Source of the DNA: Myrica gale
Lineage: Eukaryota; Streptophyta; Magnoliopsida; Fagales; Myricaceae
Direction: 5' to 3'
DNA: 64,000 nucleotides
Assembly (NCBI GenBank): GCA_963930655.1
Contig: OZ005604.1
Coordinates: forward strand, 3,420,001 to 3,484,000
Shown one piece after another: positions 11,326 to 23,210 of the stretch (positions within the stretch are counted from its first letter, which is position 1; each line of letters opens with the position of its first letter). The notes beneath the pieces were generated by a model. The model saw nothing but the letters and a program-made list of their open reading frames with translations, did no database searches and was not told where the DNA came from. The position numbers were made by a program, and so were the translations under genes.

Positions 11326-11465
11326 CCCGAATCCTCATAATTCTACAATCAAACATCATTTTTAACACCACATAAAAATAACTACAACACGCATACCAAT
11401 AAAGTTAGCATCACATAAAAATTATCAAACACAAAAAATCCTCACAAAACTCCTTAACCGAACAT
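11326..11465. mobile_element. MITE-like repeat, copy 1 (second copy near 41815)
   Basis: The block containing TTCTACAATCAAACATCATTT, then CATAAAAATAAC, then CGCATACCAATAAAGTTA and CCTAACCGAACA-like ends, recurs at 41812-41985. At the second copy both ends are visible as TGTTCGTTTATG and the inverted CCTAACCGAACA. This copy lacks the left terminus. It is a short non-coding element of probable DNA-transposon origin. Confidence 0.6.
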
Positions 11466-11527
11466 CCATGTAGTTTTTTTTAAGCACAAGATTATTATAG
11501 GGAAAATAACCTTTTTTATTCATCCGC

Positions 11528-11712
11528 AAAGGGTATGTTTGTCAAAATGTTGAGAAATATTCTCTCAAATTTTAAGAATCTTTACTTTATTGAATTTTAT
11601 TGAGGTCTGTGAAAGGTAAAATGTGTATGTGTAAAAGTTAAAAATATTGAAGTATATTTGTTTTGCTGAAAATTTTCATGTTTCAAAATACTAGGGAAAC
11701 AAACATATCCAT
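11528..11712. mobile_element. Short MITE-like element with TATGTTTG terminal repeats
   Basis: GGGTATGTTTGTCAAAA near 11528 is mirrored by CAAACATATCC near 11697-11711, around about 160 bp of AT-rich DNA. No coding sequence is present. A clear target duplication is not seen, so the ends are approximate. Confidence 0.45.
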
Positions 11713-11737
11713 AATAGTAATACATTGCATCTCAAAC

Positions 11738-13335
11738 TGTCACGCCCCAAAAATCAGCTTAAATAAATAAAAGAAATTTATCGCATTTATTCGAAACAAA
11801 ACATAATATAACGATATTGTTTAAAAACATAAACTTGAACAACTTAAAATCCACAATGATGCTCTCATCTATCCCGCCCACATGCTCTCTAGGTTCAATC
11901 TCTGAGCAATCTCTGAAAATAAGAAAAATAAAACGGAGTGAGTTCGACAACTCAGTAAGCAGAGAATAAAAACATATATTTTTTTATTTGAAAATAATAC
12001 TCTATTCAGTGACCATAAATACAGTGAATAAAATAGCTTTTCAGAAAATCCATTTTGGCGTCAACAGTAAGCCACATTGACCCCTGTGGCAGGGTTGTGC
12101 AACTACTTAACCGGCGGCCAAACCGAATTAAGCCAACAGTAAGTGGAGTTTGCCCTACTAAGACTTAGTCACGTACGCTAAGTGTGCACTAGGGAGAAAA
12201 CCACACAGAAACCAATCCGAAGAATGGGCGCACCAGTAATCAGTAATGAGTTGGTACCAACAGCAGCAGTAATCAGTAATCAGAACATCGCCTCGGGGTT
12301 TGAAAACAGTATAATATATAATATCAAAACTCAGATTTAAAATCAAAAATGATGTTCAGCCGAATACAGAATCTTTGAGAAATAATTCAGAACAGTCATA
12401 TAAACAATCTCAATAGATCTTTTAAAATTCCACATTTGTTTTCAGAATAACAAAAACTTGCAATAAAATATTTTCCACAAAATTGTTTATGAAAACGTGT
12501 TCATAATTTTTGGAGAAAAATATTGTAGTAGCTCCGCTTACCCAATTTGCTTCGATAATCGAATCGCCCTAGAAAACACGTACTGCAACGATCCTCAAGA
12601 ACCGAAGAAAAATGTAAATACCCAACAATGACCGAATATATATATATAGAGAGAGAGATCTCAAAATTGATGAAAAATCACGTTTGAGAGGTGTGAAGAA
12701 TCTCTGAGTAAGAGGTCCCTTTTATAGGCGAAAGGGTCTTCAATTCTTGGTGAAAACCGTCCACTATGGAAAGCCATTAGGCGTCTCTTCACACATCACC
12801 CATTATTGTCATTAGTTGCCAAAATACATAGAAACTTCGAGAAATGAACGTTTGGAATGAAAAGCCTCGAAAATTAGACCAAAAGGTGCCAAAACGGCTG
12901 AGAAATCGGTGAGAGAGAGAGAGAGAGAGAGAATTGATGAGAGAGGGAGGTTGTAATGTTGAAAACGGCGGTTAGGGCTAGAAATCGTGAGTTTCATATT
13001 TGGGGAAGAAGAAGATAGGTGAAACGCACCGTTTCATTTAAAAATGCAATTTGACCAAAACATGTTTAAATAAAAATAAAACCAGAGAAATATCAACAGA
13101 CGCGTGAAGCGCCTCAGCGGTTACGTTACCAATCATTTTTCTTTTAGCGCGCGGGTTCGAGTCCTCGTGTTCCCTCATTTGCAAAATAAAACTTGTAAAC
13201 GTTTAAATAAATTCAGCCGCGTATAAGTCAATAACCACGCGTCTGGCTCAGTGGTCTTTCTCCCTTTAATCCCAATATCTGGAGTTCGACTCCAGGTATT
13301 TGCATTTTTTTTCCTTTCGAAACCGGGTTATCACA
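11738..13335 (-). mobile_element. Solo LTR of a Ty3/Gypsy-type retrotransposon (fossil)
   Basis: The 1598-bp block is bounded by TG and CA (TGTCACGCCCC at the left, GGGTTATCACA at the right) and flanked by perfect 5-bp duplications CAAAC at 11733-11737 and 13336-13340. Read on the minus strand it begins TGTGATAACCCGG and ends GGGGCGTGACA, a form common among plant Gypsy LTRs. A TATATATATA stretch at about 12638-12650 followed by a CT-rich run on the minus strand suits an LTR promoter. No internal coding region, primer site or second LTR is present, so this is most likely what remains after recombination between two LTRs. The perfect target duplication suggests moderate age. Confidence 0.85.
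13105..13300 (+). repeat. Two tRNA-like (A-box/B-box) modules inside the solo LTR
   Basis: Module 1 has GCGCCTCAGCGGTT (13109-13122) followed by GGTTCGAGTCC (13154-13164). Module 2 has TGGCTCAGTGG (13244-13254) followed by AGTTCGACTCC (13283-13293). These resemble RNA polymerase III box A and box B at tRNA-like spacing of 45 and 39 bases. Neither folds into an obvious complete tRNA. They lie on the plus strand, antisense to the LTR, near its 5' end. They may be SINE or tRNA fragments captured by the element. Confidence 0.5.
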
Positions 13336-13340
13336 CAAAC

Positions 13341-14470
13341 TATTATCTTTAAAATATTACATCTTAAAATTATTAATATTAGACACTTTACACTAAAATT
13401 ATTAATATTAAACAAACATTTTGTACCATAAACTATCAATAAATTGACAACAATATCTTCAATATATATAAAATGAATTCAGAACATTATCATCATTTTA
13501 ATCTAAAAATTTAACTTGTAAAATATATAATAATTTGCAAGTAAAAAATATATGTTTTCTATTATTATATTAACCATGGTGCACCCGATATTTCTGCGAG
13601 CGAAACTGGCGATGCGTTTCCTGGAAGTTAGTCCAAATGCTCCTGCAGTTGCTGTAAAGACGCGGCAGCGAAAGAACAGTGATTTTGCCAGCCAGTGCCT
13701 CTTCGACCAAGGTGTACTAGATTCCCACATGACTTCTCTTCCTCACCAACGTGAAATGATAAAGCAATCGAGTGTTTTTAACGACTACTACATGGACAGA
13801 TTCAGAGGAGAGGAGATGCATGTTTAAGGTCTTGACTTTTGAACCTGTAGGAACTATGCGCAGTAGCAGTAGCAGTAGCAGTAACAGCAGAGAATGCTTG
13901 TAGATCTATGCTTCAAAATCATCTAGCACAGTGTGCCAAAAAAAAGTAAGAGAAAAAGACAATCACAGACAGGGACATCCATGGGGATAGCTGGAGCGGA
14001 GGAACCATGGCAAACCAGAGTACAGAGACCTTCTATCTGCTCCACTTTTCATAATTAAGAACAAGCACATGGTAGGCTATGGCAATGTTGTTAGTGTACA
14101 GCTAGCCCCTATGGGCTAGTAGACCCCTACCCCCTTCATTGTTTCAATCATCACCGTTTATTTATTGAATCTTAAATACAGGTATACCGACAAACTGCAA
14201 CATAATATCAGACAAGAAAGCGAAATTTCTCCAGAAAATTTATTGACCACGAGACATGAGAGATTGGACGTGTTGGCGGTCCACCAAGTTCAGTTCTTCT
14301 CCCACCAAGTGCATTAAAAGAAAATTAGAGCTTACCCCTTCCTAACAAAGTACGGATTATCCATTCAACTACGCCACCATTTGTGGATCGTCCCCTCAAG
14401 GCCAGGTTTAAAAGTGCAACGTAAGCATATGAAAATCAAGAGGACACTTGGTTACCAGCCCATTAAATTA
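13341..14470. other. Intergenic; one unassigned open reading frame
   Basis: An open stretch at 13552-13827 (+) could encode about 90 aa, including RFLEVSPNAPAVAVKTRQRK and DSHMTSLPHQREMIKQSS. Its base composition is more gene-like than its surroundings, so it may be an exon or gene fragment. I recognise no family and see no convincing splice partners. An AGCAGTAGCAGT-type run lies at about 13860-13890. The rest has no feature I can support. Confidence 0.35.
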
Positions 14471-14874
14471 AGGGAATTAGATAAAAAAAAAGTCCTTGGG
14501 TCCCTTTTGACAAATGGGGCATTCATTTTTAAATTTTAAAAATTTAGTCTTTGAATTTTCGATATTTGACGAAATGGTCTTTCCGTCAGTCTACCGTCCA
14601 TATATTTAACGAAACTCTCTGATACGTTAGCAAATTTGTATCGATCGACCGCTATTTGAAGCGGTCGACCGCTATTTGAAGCGGTCGACCGCTCACTTTT
14701 TACACATATATCCGGTCGACCGCTACAAATCCGTTAAGTATATGGACGGCAGACTGACGGAAGGACCATTTCGTCAAACATCGAAAACCTAAGGACTAAA
14801 TTTTTGAAATTTGAAAGTGAAGGACTCATTTGCCAGAGGGGTATAAACACAAGGACCATTTTGTTAAATTCCCT
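14471..14874. mobile_element. Fold-back (long inverted repeat) element with central GGTCGACC palindromes
   Basis: The element starts AGGGAATTAGA and ends AAATTCCCT, with 7-bp target duplications TAAATTA at 14464-14470 and 14875-14881. Left and right arms of about 145 bp are imperfect inverted copies. Both contain TTTGACGAAATGGTC and CCGTCAGTCT, and the end of each reads as the familiar plant intergenic phrase aggacca/tggtcct. The centre (14640-14722) repeats the palindrome AGCGGTCGACCGCT three times or more. No coding capacity. Confidence 0.78.
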
Positions 14875-14881
14875 TAAATTA

Positions 14882-15832
14882 ATGTCACTTTTTGATTCAA
14901 AACAACAGAAGAAAATGAAGCTGAACCATCAAATCTAACGAAAAGATTTCATAGGCATGATGAAGCAATTTCTTCTGCTGCATCATAGTTTTTACTTCAG
15001 CGATTGTTGGACAAATAAAGGGGGCAAAAGAAGGTGCAGGCCAGAGAGAGAGATGCATCATATACCGTTCCTTCCGCAAATGAGAAAGCAAATGACAACA
15101 AAGGGTAAATACCCCGTTCATTATATAACAAACTTATTGCAGAGTACAATCCATAAGCAGGAGGAACCTGCAGAACTAATGACCGGAGTGTGAACTAAAA
15201 AACAACCAACAAGGTTGTCATGGCAGACCAGATGAAGTTTCTGCCACCACCACTGCAGCCATATAAAACGAAGGGTCCTGTGCTTAGAACTGCCCAAAGC
15301 AACTACAAACTAAGAACGCTAATGAAAAGGGAAAACAAAATAAATCCCGAACATGTGCGGGAACCTTACTAGATACGAGAAACTAAGACAAATTGAATCT
15401 GACAACAGACTTCTTGAGACTGGAAATAAAGCACAACTTAACACTAACCAAGCCAAGTGACCCAGCTACAACACTGCGGATGGAAGATCCAGCAAAACAA
15501 AACCAAGAGCAAGTGGTAAACCTCAAACCAAGACTTGGTACTGTATTCTCGGGGAACCATGGCCGTAAACGAAGAAGCCTCGTATCAACAAGAAGCTAAA
15601 TGTCGAAACAAGCTTTCCAATGTCAAGAAAGCCTGCAAAAACGAAGGATGGAGAAGTAATATGCCAGAGTCCCCTGGAAAACAACCAAGCCACAGAGCCA
15701 CAGAGCCACCGCCCCACTCTTGATGGGCTAAAAACCTATTGCTGCATGCTGCTACCCGCGTGAGTTGTGTAAGAGCATTATTCATCTATATCTACCTCTT
15801 TGATCGAAATACGCGCAGTGTTCCAACCCTGA
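14882..15832. other. Intergenic; 3' flank of the EBF gene
   Basis: No coding region is supported. The part nearest 15832 should hold the 3' untranslated region of the minus-strand F-box gene. Open stretches at 15393-15723 are short, lie on both strands and lack any family signal. Confidence 0.4.
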
Positions 15833-18146
15833 TTAGGCGAGAATATCACATCTCCACAAGCTCTCCACGAGCAGTTCAACTGCGCTACTGTTAATTGAAT
15901 TGCACTGTTGGAGATTCAATCCCACCAGGGTATTACCCAATTTCTCCAGGAAAGGCACGCATTTGTTTGATACTTCAGAACATCCTGACAATGAAAGGAC
16001 CTCCAAATTGAGCTGCTCTGCACAAGAAAGCACTTTGATGCCAGAATCAGTGATTGCACACGCTGACAAATCTAAATCACCGAGTAACAAGCAGTTGTCC
16101 GCGATTGCCACCAAGCTCGCATCAGTTATCTTTCTGCATCCCTCAAGATTCAGCAGTTCAAGGGTTCCCCCATGTAGCCGAGTCAAAGCCAAAATTACTT
16201 CATCCGTCAAATTCAGGCAGCCGCTAAGTATGACCCTGACCAGTCCTGCCTCACAGCTCTCTAAAAGTGGGAGAAGCCCAGCATCTGTAATTCCATGAAG
16301 CCCAGTAAGGTCTACATGCTGAATCTGAGGGCACAGCTTACCCACCATACCCAGGCTAGCAGTACCAAATCCAGGGCAGTTTCGTATAGAGAAGGATCGA
16401 AGAGATGTGCAGGGAGAGGGCATAGCAAATCCCCCAGTCATATCCCTGATTCCCATGCACTTCACTAGGGTAAGAGACTTCAATTTAGTTCCAAAGTTTG
16501 AGAGGGCACCAATAATCCCCAACTCAGTGACCCTGTTACATTCTTCCAAGTGCAGGCTCTCCAGAGATCCTGCAGCTTTTGCAAAAGCTACAAGTCCATT
16601 GTTGGAAACAAAACAGCATTTCCGAAGGCACATCTGCTTCAGGTTCATGCATCCCTTGCCAATGGCTTCAAGACTCATATCTGTTATCCCCCGACATGAA
16701 GTAACTGCCAATGATGCCAGCTTTTGCAGACCCTGAGCAATACCCATGACCCAAAAGCCCTTCTCACTCACATTTTGTAGACCAATAAGGACTAGATTTG
16801 TAATGGCTTGGCCATAGTGCCCAACAACCGCAAGGGAGAAATCTGTGATGTTCAAGGATTGAAGCTTTACCTTTGACAGCATAGAAGCTGATGACAACAG
16901 ACTCGATACGCCATGATCCCCAACAAGAGGGCAATCTTTGATAGAGAAAAACTGCAGCTTGGGGCAAAGCCTTCCAATAGCTTGTAAGCCCTCGTTCCCA
17001 ACCTTGAAACATGATTCAATATTCAGTGAAGTCAAATTAGGGCAGTTCTCTGCAATCGCAATCAAACCCTTGTTGGAAATTGAGGGACAAAGGCAAAGGT
17101 CAAGCTTCTCCAACACATGGCATCCTTTAGCAATCTCAGATAGACCATCATCCCCAATAGAAGAAATATTCCACAAAGATAGAGCCTTGAGAGAAGGGCA
17201 GCCGTGTGCAACAGCTGAGAGACCAAGGTCAGTGACTCCACGAAGAGAGTTGCTTCCTCGAATCGACAGCTTTCCCAGTCCCCCACGACCACTGGTCCCA
17301 ACCGCGATTGCTGCAAGTCTAATATCAGTAGCTTTCTTCCCTTCCAAACACCTCGTAAGGTATCCATCACTTTCAAGATCTTGATCTTCATCACTGGTCA
17401 CCATATTAACGTTATTCAAAACAGGCACCTCCTTACAAATTTCCGCCTTACGAATACTACTCAAAAGCATAAGCCAACGCTTGGAGACACAAGCACCGGA
17501 GCTCCTGTCTTTGACTTCAGGAAGGCGCCTGAGTATCTCGAAAAGACATTCCTGAGGGAGAATTTCAATGGAAGGTTTCTTGTCCTGCTCAAACCTATTC
17601 CCTTCGAATACAATTGGGGCACTAATCCGAGCCCGTTTGCCTGGAGGGCAGTACACATCCACATGGGAACCAATTGAGAACAAGCGACCCAAATCCAAAG
17701 CATTTGAGAAAAACGAAGCCCCCGGATAGAATTCATCATCACCTGAAAAACCAATGGCAAAAACTAATATCAGCTAAAACTGTCCAAGCATATTTTGCAG
17801 AGAGATTTGAGTAACGATCTATCGTATAATTTTCTCCCAAAACAAACAAAGGAATAGGCTTTGCGAAAAAGAGCATAAAAATAATAGAAATCTCTCCAAA
17901 GATGACGTGGGTATAGACAATCACGCGTAATATGCTTCATCTTTCTAGTTATACATCCAAATCATATTTTCTACAAATCAGTGACAATCCGAATGATCTA
18001 AAGGGATGAGCTTTATAATTCAACAAAACTGAACAACATCCGTTAGACCGATCCACCAAGAATTGATCGACCTCCGGAAAATCAACAAAAAAAAAAAAAG
18101 CAAAGACCCAGAAAAGCTTACCACCGTAATTGACGAGGGTAGACAT
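15833..18146 (-). CDS. EIN3-binding F-box protein (EBF1/EBF2-like)
   Basis: Two exons, 18146-18122 and 17742-15833, give 644 aa. The intron is GT-AG (donor GGTG|GTAAGC, acceptor TTTTTCAG). The start MSTLVNYGGDDEFYPGASFF is the conserved EBF N-terminus, and the split first exon encoding only about 8 residues is also seen in this family. DLGRLFSIGSHVDVYCPPGK and RARISAP follow. An F-box lies at about residues 66-110 (IEILPQECLFEILRRLPEV). The rest is a leucine-rich repeat series of AMN1-type repeats, each with a C-x-x-(I/V)-(T/S)-D-x-(G/S) pattern, to the end. Arabidopsis EBF1 and EBF2 are 628 and 623 aa. The protein is the substrate-binding part of an SCF ubiquitin ligase that targets EIN3/EIL1 and so damps ethylene response. 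The gene appears intact. Confidence 0.96.
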
Positions 18147-18365
18147 GAGCAACAACTATTAATCCACAAGAATCCAAATCCCAACCGAGCCCCAGAGTGA
18201 AACCCACCGCTCAGATCAAATAGAAGTACGAGTTCAATCACAATAAGAAGACTCAAGAGCATTTGAAACCCCAAAATAGGGCAAAAAAGGAGGAGAAGAA
18301 GCAATTGAATGAGTCTGGGAACTCAAAACTGTAATGGGTATTTATGTTCGTGTCTGTGAGTGCAA

Positions 18366-18384
18366 ATGCTTTATATATATTGGG
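18366..18384 (-). promoter_or_regulatory. Probable TATA box of the EBF gene
   Basis: On the minus strand the sequence reads CCAATATATATAAAGC, a strong TATA element about 225 bases upstream of the start codon. That position allows a 5' leader of roughly 190-200 bases, which is normal for EBF genes. No other TATA-like site is closer. Confidence 0.55.
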
Positions 18385-18399
18385 AATAGAGCAAAAAAT

Positions 18400-20793
18400 A
18401 GGTGTCGCTCTCAGAGTCTATCCTTCAGATACATTAATGCCTTTCCTAACATGCAATGTTCAATGTATCTAACCTCCAAAACCGGTCATTTGAGGCTTGA
18501 GGTCCAACCGCCATATCAGCATGAGCTAAGGCAAAAACCGGAAATTGTCCTTCTTCTTCTTCTGTTTTCTTTTTACCAAGTTGACCTAGGTTCTTTAGAT
18601 TTTTTGTTTTTATTTTTGTTATTTTTATTTGAATGAAAAATATGAGGACAATGAATTTATATTTGCACATAATTGATGCTAATATTCAGCCCTCACTCCA
18701 ACTTTACCCTATGGCTTATGCCTAACGTTTAAAATTAAAAGTATATGGTTGGAATTTATTGTAAAATTACTTTTATAATTACATGTATCTTGGAGACAGA
18801 ATAGGGATTAATTAGCTGTTCGGTATATGATAATATCTTGGAGACATAATAAATAAATATTTTCACTAAAACTAATGGATTTTGCTTTTTCCTCTTGCAT
18901 GTTTCCAAAGGAAATTTAAGCAACTACATTTTAAAATAGACTTTAATTAAAACGTATAAATTGTATCTACGCATTCTGAAAGGGAAAAAAAATGATTTCC
19001 ATTGTGCTATGCATTTATATTTTCCTAAAAAGGAGAAAGGAAGAAAATATTAAAAAAAATAAAAATAAGAGTTATTATAATGGTTAAATATGTCGTGTCC
19101 AATTGGAATTTCCCTCCTCCCTTCTGAATACGCCTAAATTTATTGGTTTGTCGTGGAGAAAAGAGTACATAGGCTCCGATTGCATAACAAAATTTTAACA
19201 CCGTAAAATTTTATCATCATTACAAAATACTATCTCTCCTCGCTTTTTCATCGATTTTCACACTTTTACCCTTTTTTACCAATTTTTTCATTCTTCCTCC
19301 TCACTTTTTCATTCTCTCTTCACTTTTTCATTAACCTCAATACCTAAAATTTTACTTCTCAAACATAGCCTAATTATCCCATATTCTGACCCAGAAATTT
19401 CTATCGGGTTATCCAGGAACCGATTGTGTCATTTGGTACGATACATCAAACCTGACCCAATTCTTTCTGTACGTTGAAAAGGACGTGGAATGATAGAAGT
19501 TTAACAACTAATAAATTGATTGGTTGGAAAGACGGAAAGAACAACTAAAATAGTTGCAAAATTGGAAACATACTTAACGTATTCTTTTATAGAGAAGGTA
19601 CTTGTAAGTGGCAAACTAATAAAACAAAAAGAATTATTATATAAAATTGGATTAAAATGTACAAGTTGAGCAAATTGTGCTTTGATTATATGAGATGGAA
19701 ACAAGCTGTGAATTAAGGTGTAAAGTTGTGCACGTAGTTATAGTTAATTGTATGCAGTCACAGCTCACTGGGAAGTAGAAGCCGTGTGCTTTTCACAGTT
19801 CTCGATGAGGACGATAAGAATTGGGGTTTGGGATAACGAAATCAAAATGTGTGGTTATATCAAGTTTGTCTCTCTCTACTAGCTTTTGGGTTATCGGGAT
19901 GAGGATTCTCTTATGTCCTTCCTCTGTCACATTCTAAAGGACCAAACAAAGGATATGACTTTTGGAGATTAGATTATGCGCCTAGTAATTGGAATATTGG
20001 ATTAGCTTGAGATAGAAGAATTCATTGGATTGATGGATAATGTTTTGTCAAGTTTTATCTGGATCATTATGCTTTGCAATAACTTCTAAAGAAAAATCAG
20101 CTGTCTGATCGCTTTTCTCGGATAAAATTCGTGTAAATGACATTATTTCTAGTTAGTGATTGTTTCAAATTAACCGAAATTTGACATAATTTTTGTGATT
20201 CAAATTTGAATCATTAAGTCGTATCTCTAATCATTTTTCCTAATACTATATATTAATAACATTATTTCTAATTTATAGTATGAAAATATCTACATATCTT
20301 AGAAGAAAAAGTTATGGAAATATGGGATTTATATATCTTTCATTCAAATTTAAGATTTCATTCATTCAAGTAAGTTTAAAGACTTCAGTTATATGCTATA
20401 AAGGGCTAGCTAACCAGACTCTTGGAGGCAGCAAGTCAACGAGTAAGGGGCCAAACGACCATACAAACTCAATGGGATGGAGAGTTGAAATAATTTATAA
20501 TGGGCAAAAAAATGAAAAACTAACCGAAAAAAAAAAAATAGACTGCAAAGGTGGGGGCGACAACAATAGACGGTGGAAGGACATGAGCGACTCAGGGAAA
20601 AAATTGACAAAGGTGGGCTCCCACATGTCAATGAGCCAAGTCCGATTAGGGCTCATCGAGACCGCCGAGAGGCGCAAAGGCCAATCGAAAAGCGTGTGTG
20701 TCATTGAGGAGACCGCCGAGCCTAAAAAATGTATCCCTCGTCGTCGTATCTTTCCAAATTAATTATTGTTGTAACTGTTGTAGTTACACAACT
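18400..20793. other. Intergenic, AT-rich, with a MITE-like block
   Basis: The left part is presumably EBF upstream regulatory DNA. A block at about 19185-19375, with CTCTTCACTTTTTCATTAACC and TCAATACCTAAAATTTTAC, recurs diverged near 31900-32040 and 39535-39650 and inverted near 41400-41600. It is a dispersed MITE-like family. An open stretch at 20280-20762 (160 codons) is lysine-rich, has no family resemblance and is not accepted as a gene. Confidence 0.45.
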
Positions 20794-20801
20794 TGTGAAA
20801 T

Positions 20802-21698
20802 TAAGGGTGGATAAATGTACAGGCTCGAACAGAAAATTCCGATTCCGATTCTGATACCGGAACAGAATCTCATTTTAGAAAAATTCTCGCCGAAAGTTTC
20901 AATTCCATTTAAAAAATAATAATGCAAGGCTTTTGAGCCCTGGTTCAAAAAATCAAAATGAGATGGCTTGGGTTGTTTTGACCCAGGTCACGCGTGAATG
21001 AATGGAGTCAGAACTCCTTCATTCGAACTTTAAGCAAAAATTTAGAAAAAAAAAAATAACTTCAAGTAAAAAATCATGGCGTTTGAAAACGACAGTGATG
21101 TCTTCCAAAATCCCCCCCCCACCGTCGCTGCCCCAGCCCCCCACTCTCCTTGCCGCTGCCTCCCGAAATCTCTCTCTCTCTCTTCCTCTCTTTGTGAAGG
21201 GCTGCACATATCTTTCAAAGCTTCTTAGCAAATTTGCGTCACGGAATCAAACGCTAATCCTGCTTCAAATGGAGATTTGAATACTTCACACTTCTTAAGG
21301 TAAGACCGATGATTTTTCGAATATCTTTACCTGATCAAGAGAATGAACGAAACAAAAGAAAATTTTGAATCTAATGGTTACTTTGTTATCTTCGTTTTCT
21401 AAAATCGAAGTATAGAGTATCTTCTCCTAGATTCATAATACAATTTTCTCTCAGTTCCTCAGTACACAAATAACGAGTTAATTATTGTTAAGTAGATTTA
21501 TTGCATGGTGTTGTATATTGCATATCAATGCGGAATGAGTGTTTTTAACATAGAAAGTCTGATTTTTTTAATCTCTCTCTAGTTCCATTCCGAAACTTTT
21601 CAGAATGTAACCAAAATTAAAATGTTGGTTCCGGTGCATAGCGGAACTCCAACCGAAATGAGTCATTTCAATTTCATCCGTTCTGGTATCCACCCTTA
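20802..21698. mobile_element. Non-autonomous hAT element, 897 bp, perfect 8-bp target duplication
   Basis: The ends are TAAGGGTGGATA and the exact inverse TATCCACCCTTA, with identical 8-bp direct repeats TGTGAAAT at 20794-20801 and 21699-21706. Subterminal GGAAC/CCGAT-type repeats resemble those of the larger BED-finger hAT in this window. A CT- and C-rich leader-like block lies at 21110-21200. No transposase is encoded, so it would need one from a related element. The perfect target duplication suggests a fairly recent insertion. Confidence 0.87.
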
Positions 21699-21706
21699 TG
21701 TGAAAT

Positions 21707-22978
21707 GATAATTTTAACCTTGATGTTTTTTATTTCAAGCATATTCGAGACCAACCTAATATTTTTGGAGCATTTAAACTCAACCCAATTTTTTTGTTTT
21801 ATAAACTCAACCAAATTAAAGTAAAATGAATCTCACTAATTAGTTGCTATAGAATTGTCTACGAAGTCAACTGGTCCGACGTTTGACCTGATTAAGAGTG
21901 GTCAAAAATTGTTTCAAATATATAGGTTGGTTGATTCTCAAAAATCTAGGCTCGGTAGCGAGATGGACTCATGCCATACAATATTCGTGTGTACACGAAA
22001 CATGACGATGGTTCTGATCTTCTTTAAGACAAATTGGTAGGGATGTACAATGTATTCGGTTAAGAATTAAATAATGGTGCGTTTTCTGATCGAAATTTTA
22101 GAAAATATTTTTTTTTATAAAAAAGTACTGGAGTTTGATGAAAAAGTATAAAGAGAGAAGATTTGTTAAATTTTTTTTTTAAAAAAAATATATTTGAGTT
22201 TATGTGAAAAGTTGTTGGAATTTGTATAAAAAGTATTGATATTTGTATATGATTTTTTTTAATATTTTAGAAGTTCGTTTTATGAATTTGTTGTATTCAT
22301 TAAATAGCCTAAGCAAATCGAACATGACCTAATTTTAATGTTGCAGCAGATTTTGTCATCATCACAGTTTTCATCTTTTATGGATGTTGGAGTCGACGAT
22401 ATGCATTATGCGGTCCTCTCCATGGACTGCGATCTTATAACTATCCTTGTGGCGACCCTTTTCTTAGTGTCGATGACAACTTCTACGCCAAAAAATTATA
22501 AGATCGGGACCATTCCGTTGGCCCTATTTCCCTTCTCTTCTGTTTTTTTTTTGTATAGTTCTATAGCAATATATTAATTGTACTGGGATGGTTGTAGGGG
22601 CTCTTTACCCCTTCCTTTTGTACATAAAATCTGAAGAAGATATTTTGGAAATCGGTGATGGTTTAGGTAATTTCTATATTTAGTAGTAGTATTACTATAC
22701 TATAATTTGGATTAATATATTTGGTGACTTTTAAGCCTTTGCACATTTAAAAGCTTTTGCCTTTTAAGTATATAAACACTTGCATCTAAGAATCTGGCAG
22801 ATACAATGCAAGCATGCGTTAATTTCTCTTTATCATTTATATTATAACTCGTTTCCTTAGGAGATCAACATTAAAAAAAATACATTTTGCTGCTCATTTG
22901 ATGTAATTGGTTAGGTAAAGCCGAAAAGGAATTGTTTCAACAATTTAATTTAAAATTCGAAGTTCATAGTTGATCAAA
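21707..22978. other. Intergenic, AT-rich
   Basis: I see no supported gene or element. The open stretch at 22338-22577 contains hydrophobic residues but no family signal. Long A and T runs dominate 22090-22270. Confidence 0.35.
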
Positions 22979-23210
22979 GGGATAAATATAAAATTGGTCC
23001 TTGTGCTATACGCAAAAATCAATTTAGTTCCTGTGATATGAAAAACATCAATTTAGTCCCTGTGATTTCAGAAAGTGATAAAATCAGTCCCTGATGGAGG
23101 ACCAATAAGAAACGAAAATAGAATCACAGGGACTAAATCGATGATTTTCATATCACAGGGACTAAATCGATTTTTGCGTATAACACAAGGACCAATTTTA
23201 CATTTATCCC
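22979..23210. mobile_element. Fold-back element, about 90-bp arms
   Basis: Bases from GGGATAAATATAAAATTGGT at 22979 are mirrored by the inverse ending ACCAATTTTACATTTATCCC at 23210. Both arms contain the phrase CAATTTAGTCCCTGTGAT or its close variant. ATCAAA flanks both sides and may be part of the target duplication. There is no coding capacity. The arrangement resembles the fold-back element at 14471-14874 but shares little sequence with it. Confidence 0.75.

Noticed and set aside
13244-13293. Possible genuine tRNA gene
   Set aside because: Box A and B fit, but no complete acceptor or anticodon stem is visible; treated as tRNA-like sequence only.
20280-20762. 160-codon open stretch
   Set aside because: Lysine-rich composition caused by A runs, no family resemblance, no splice partners.
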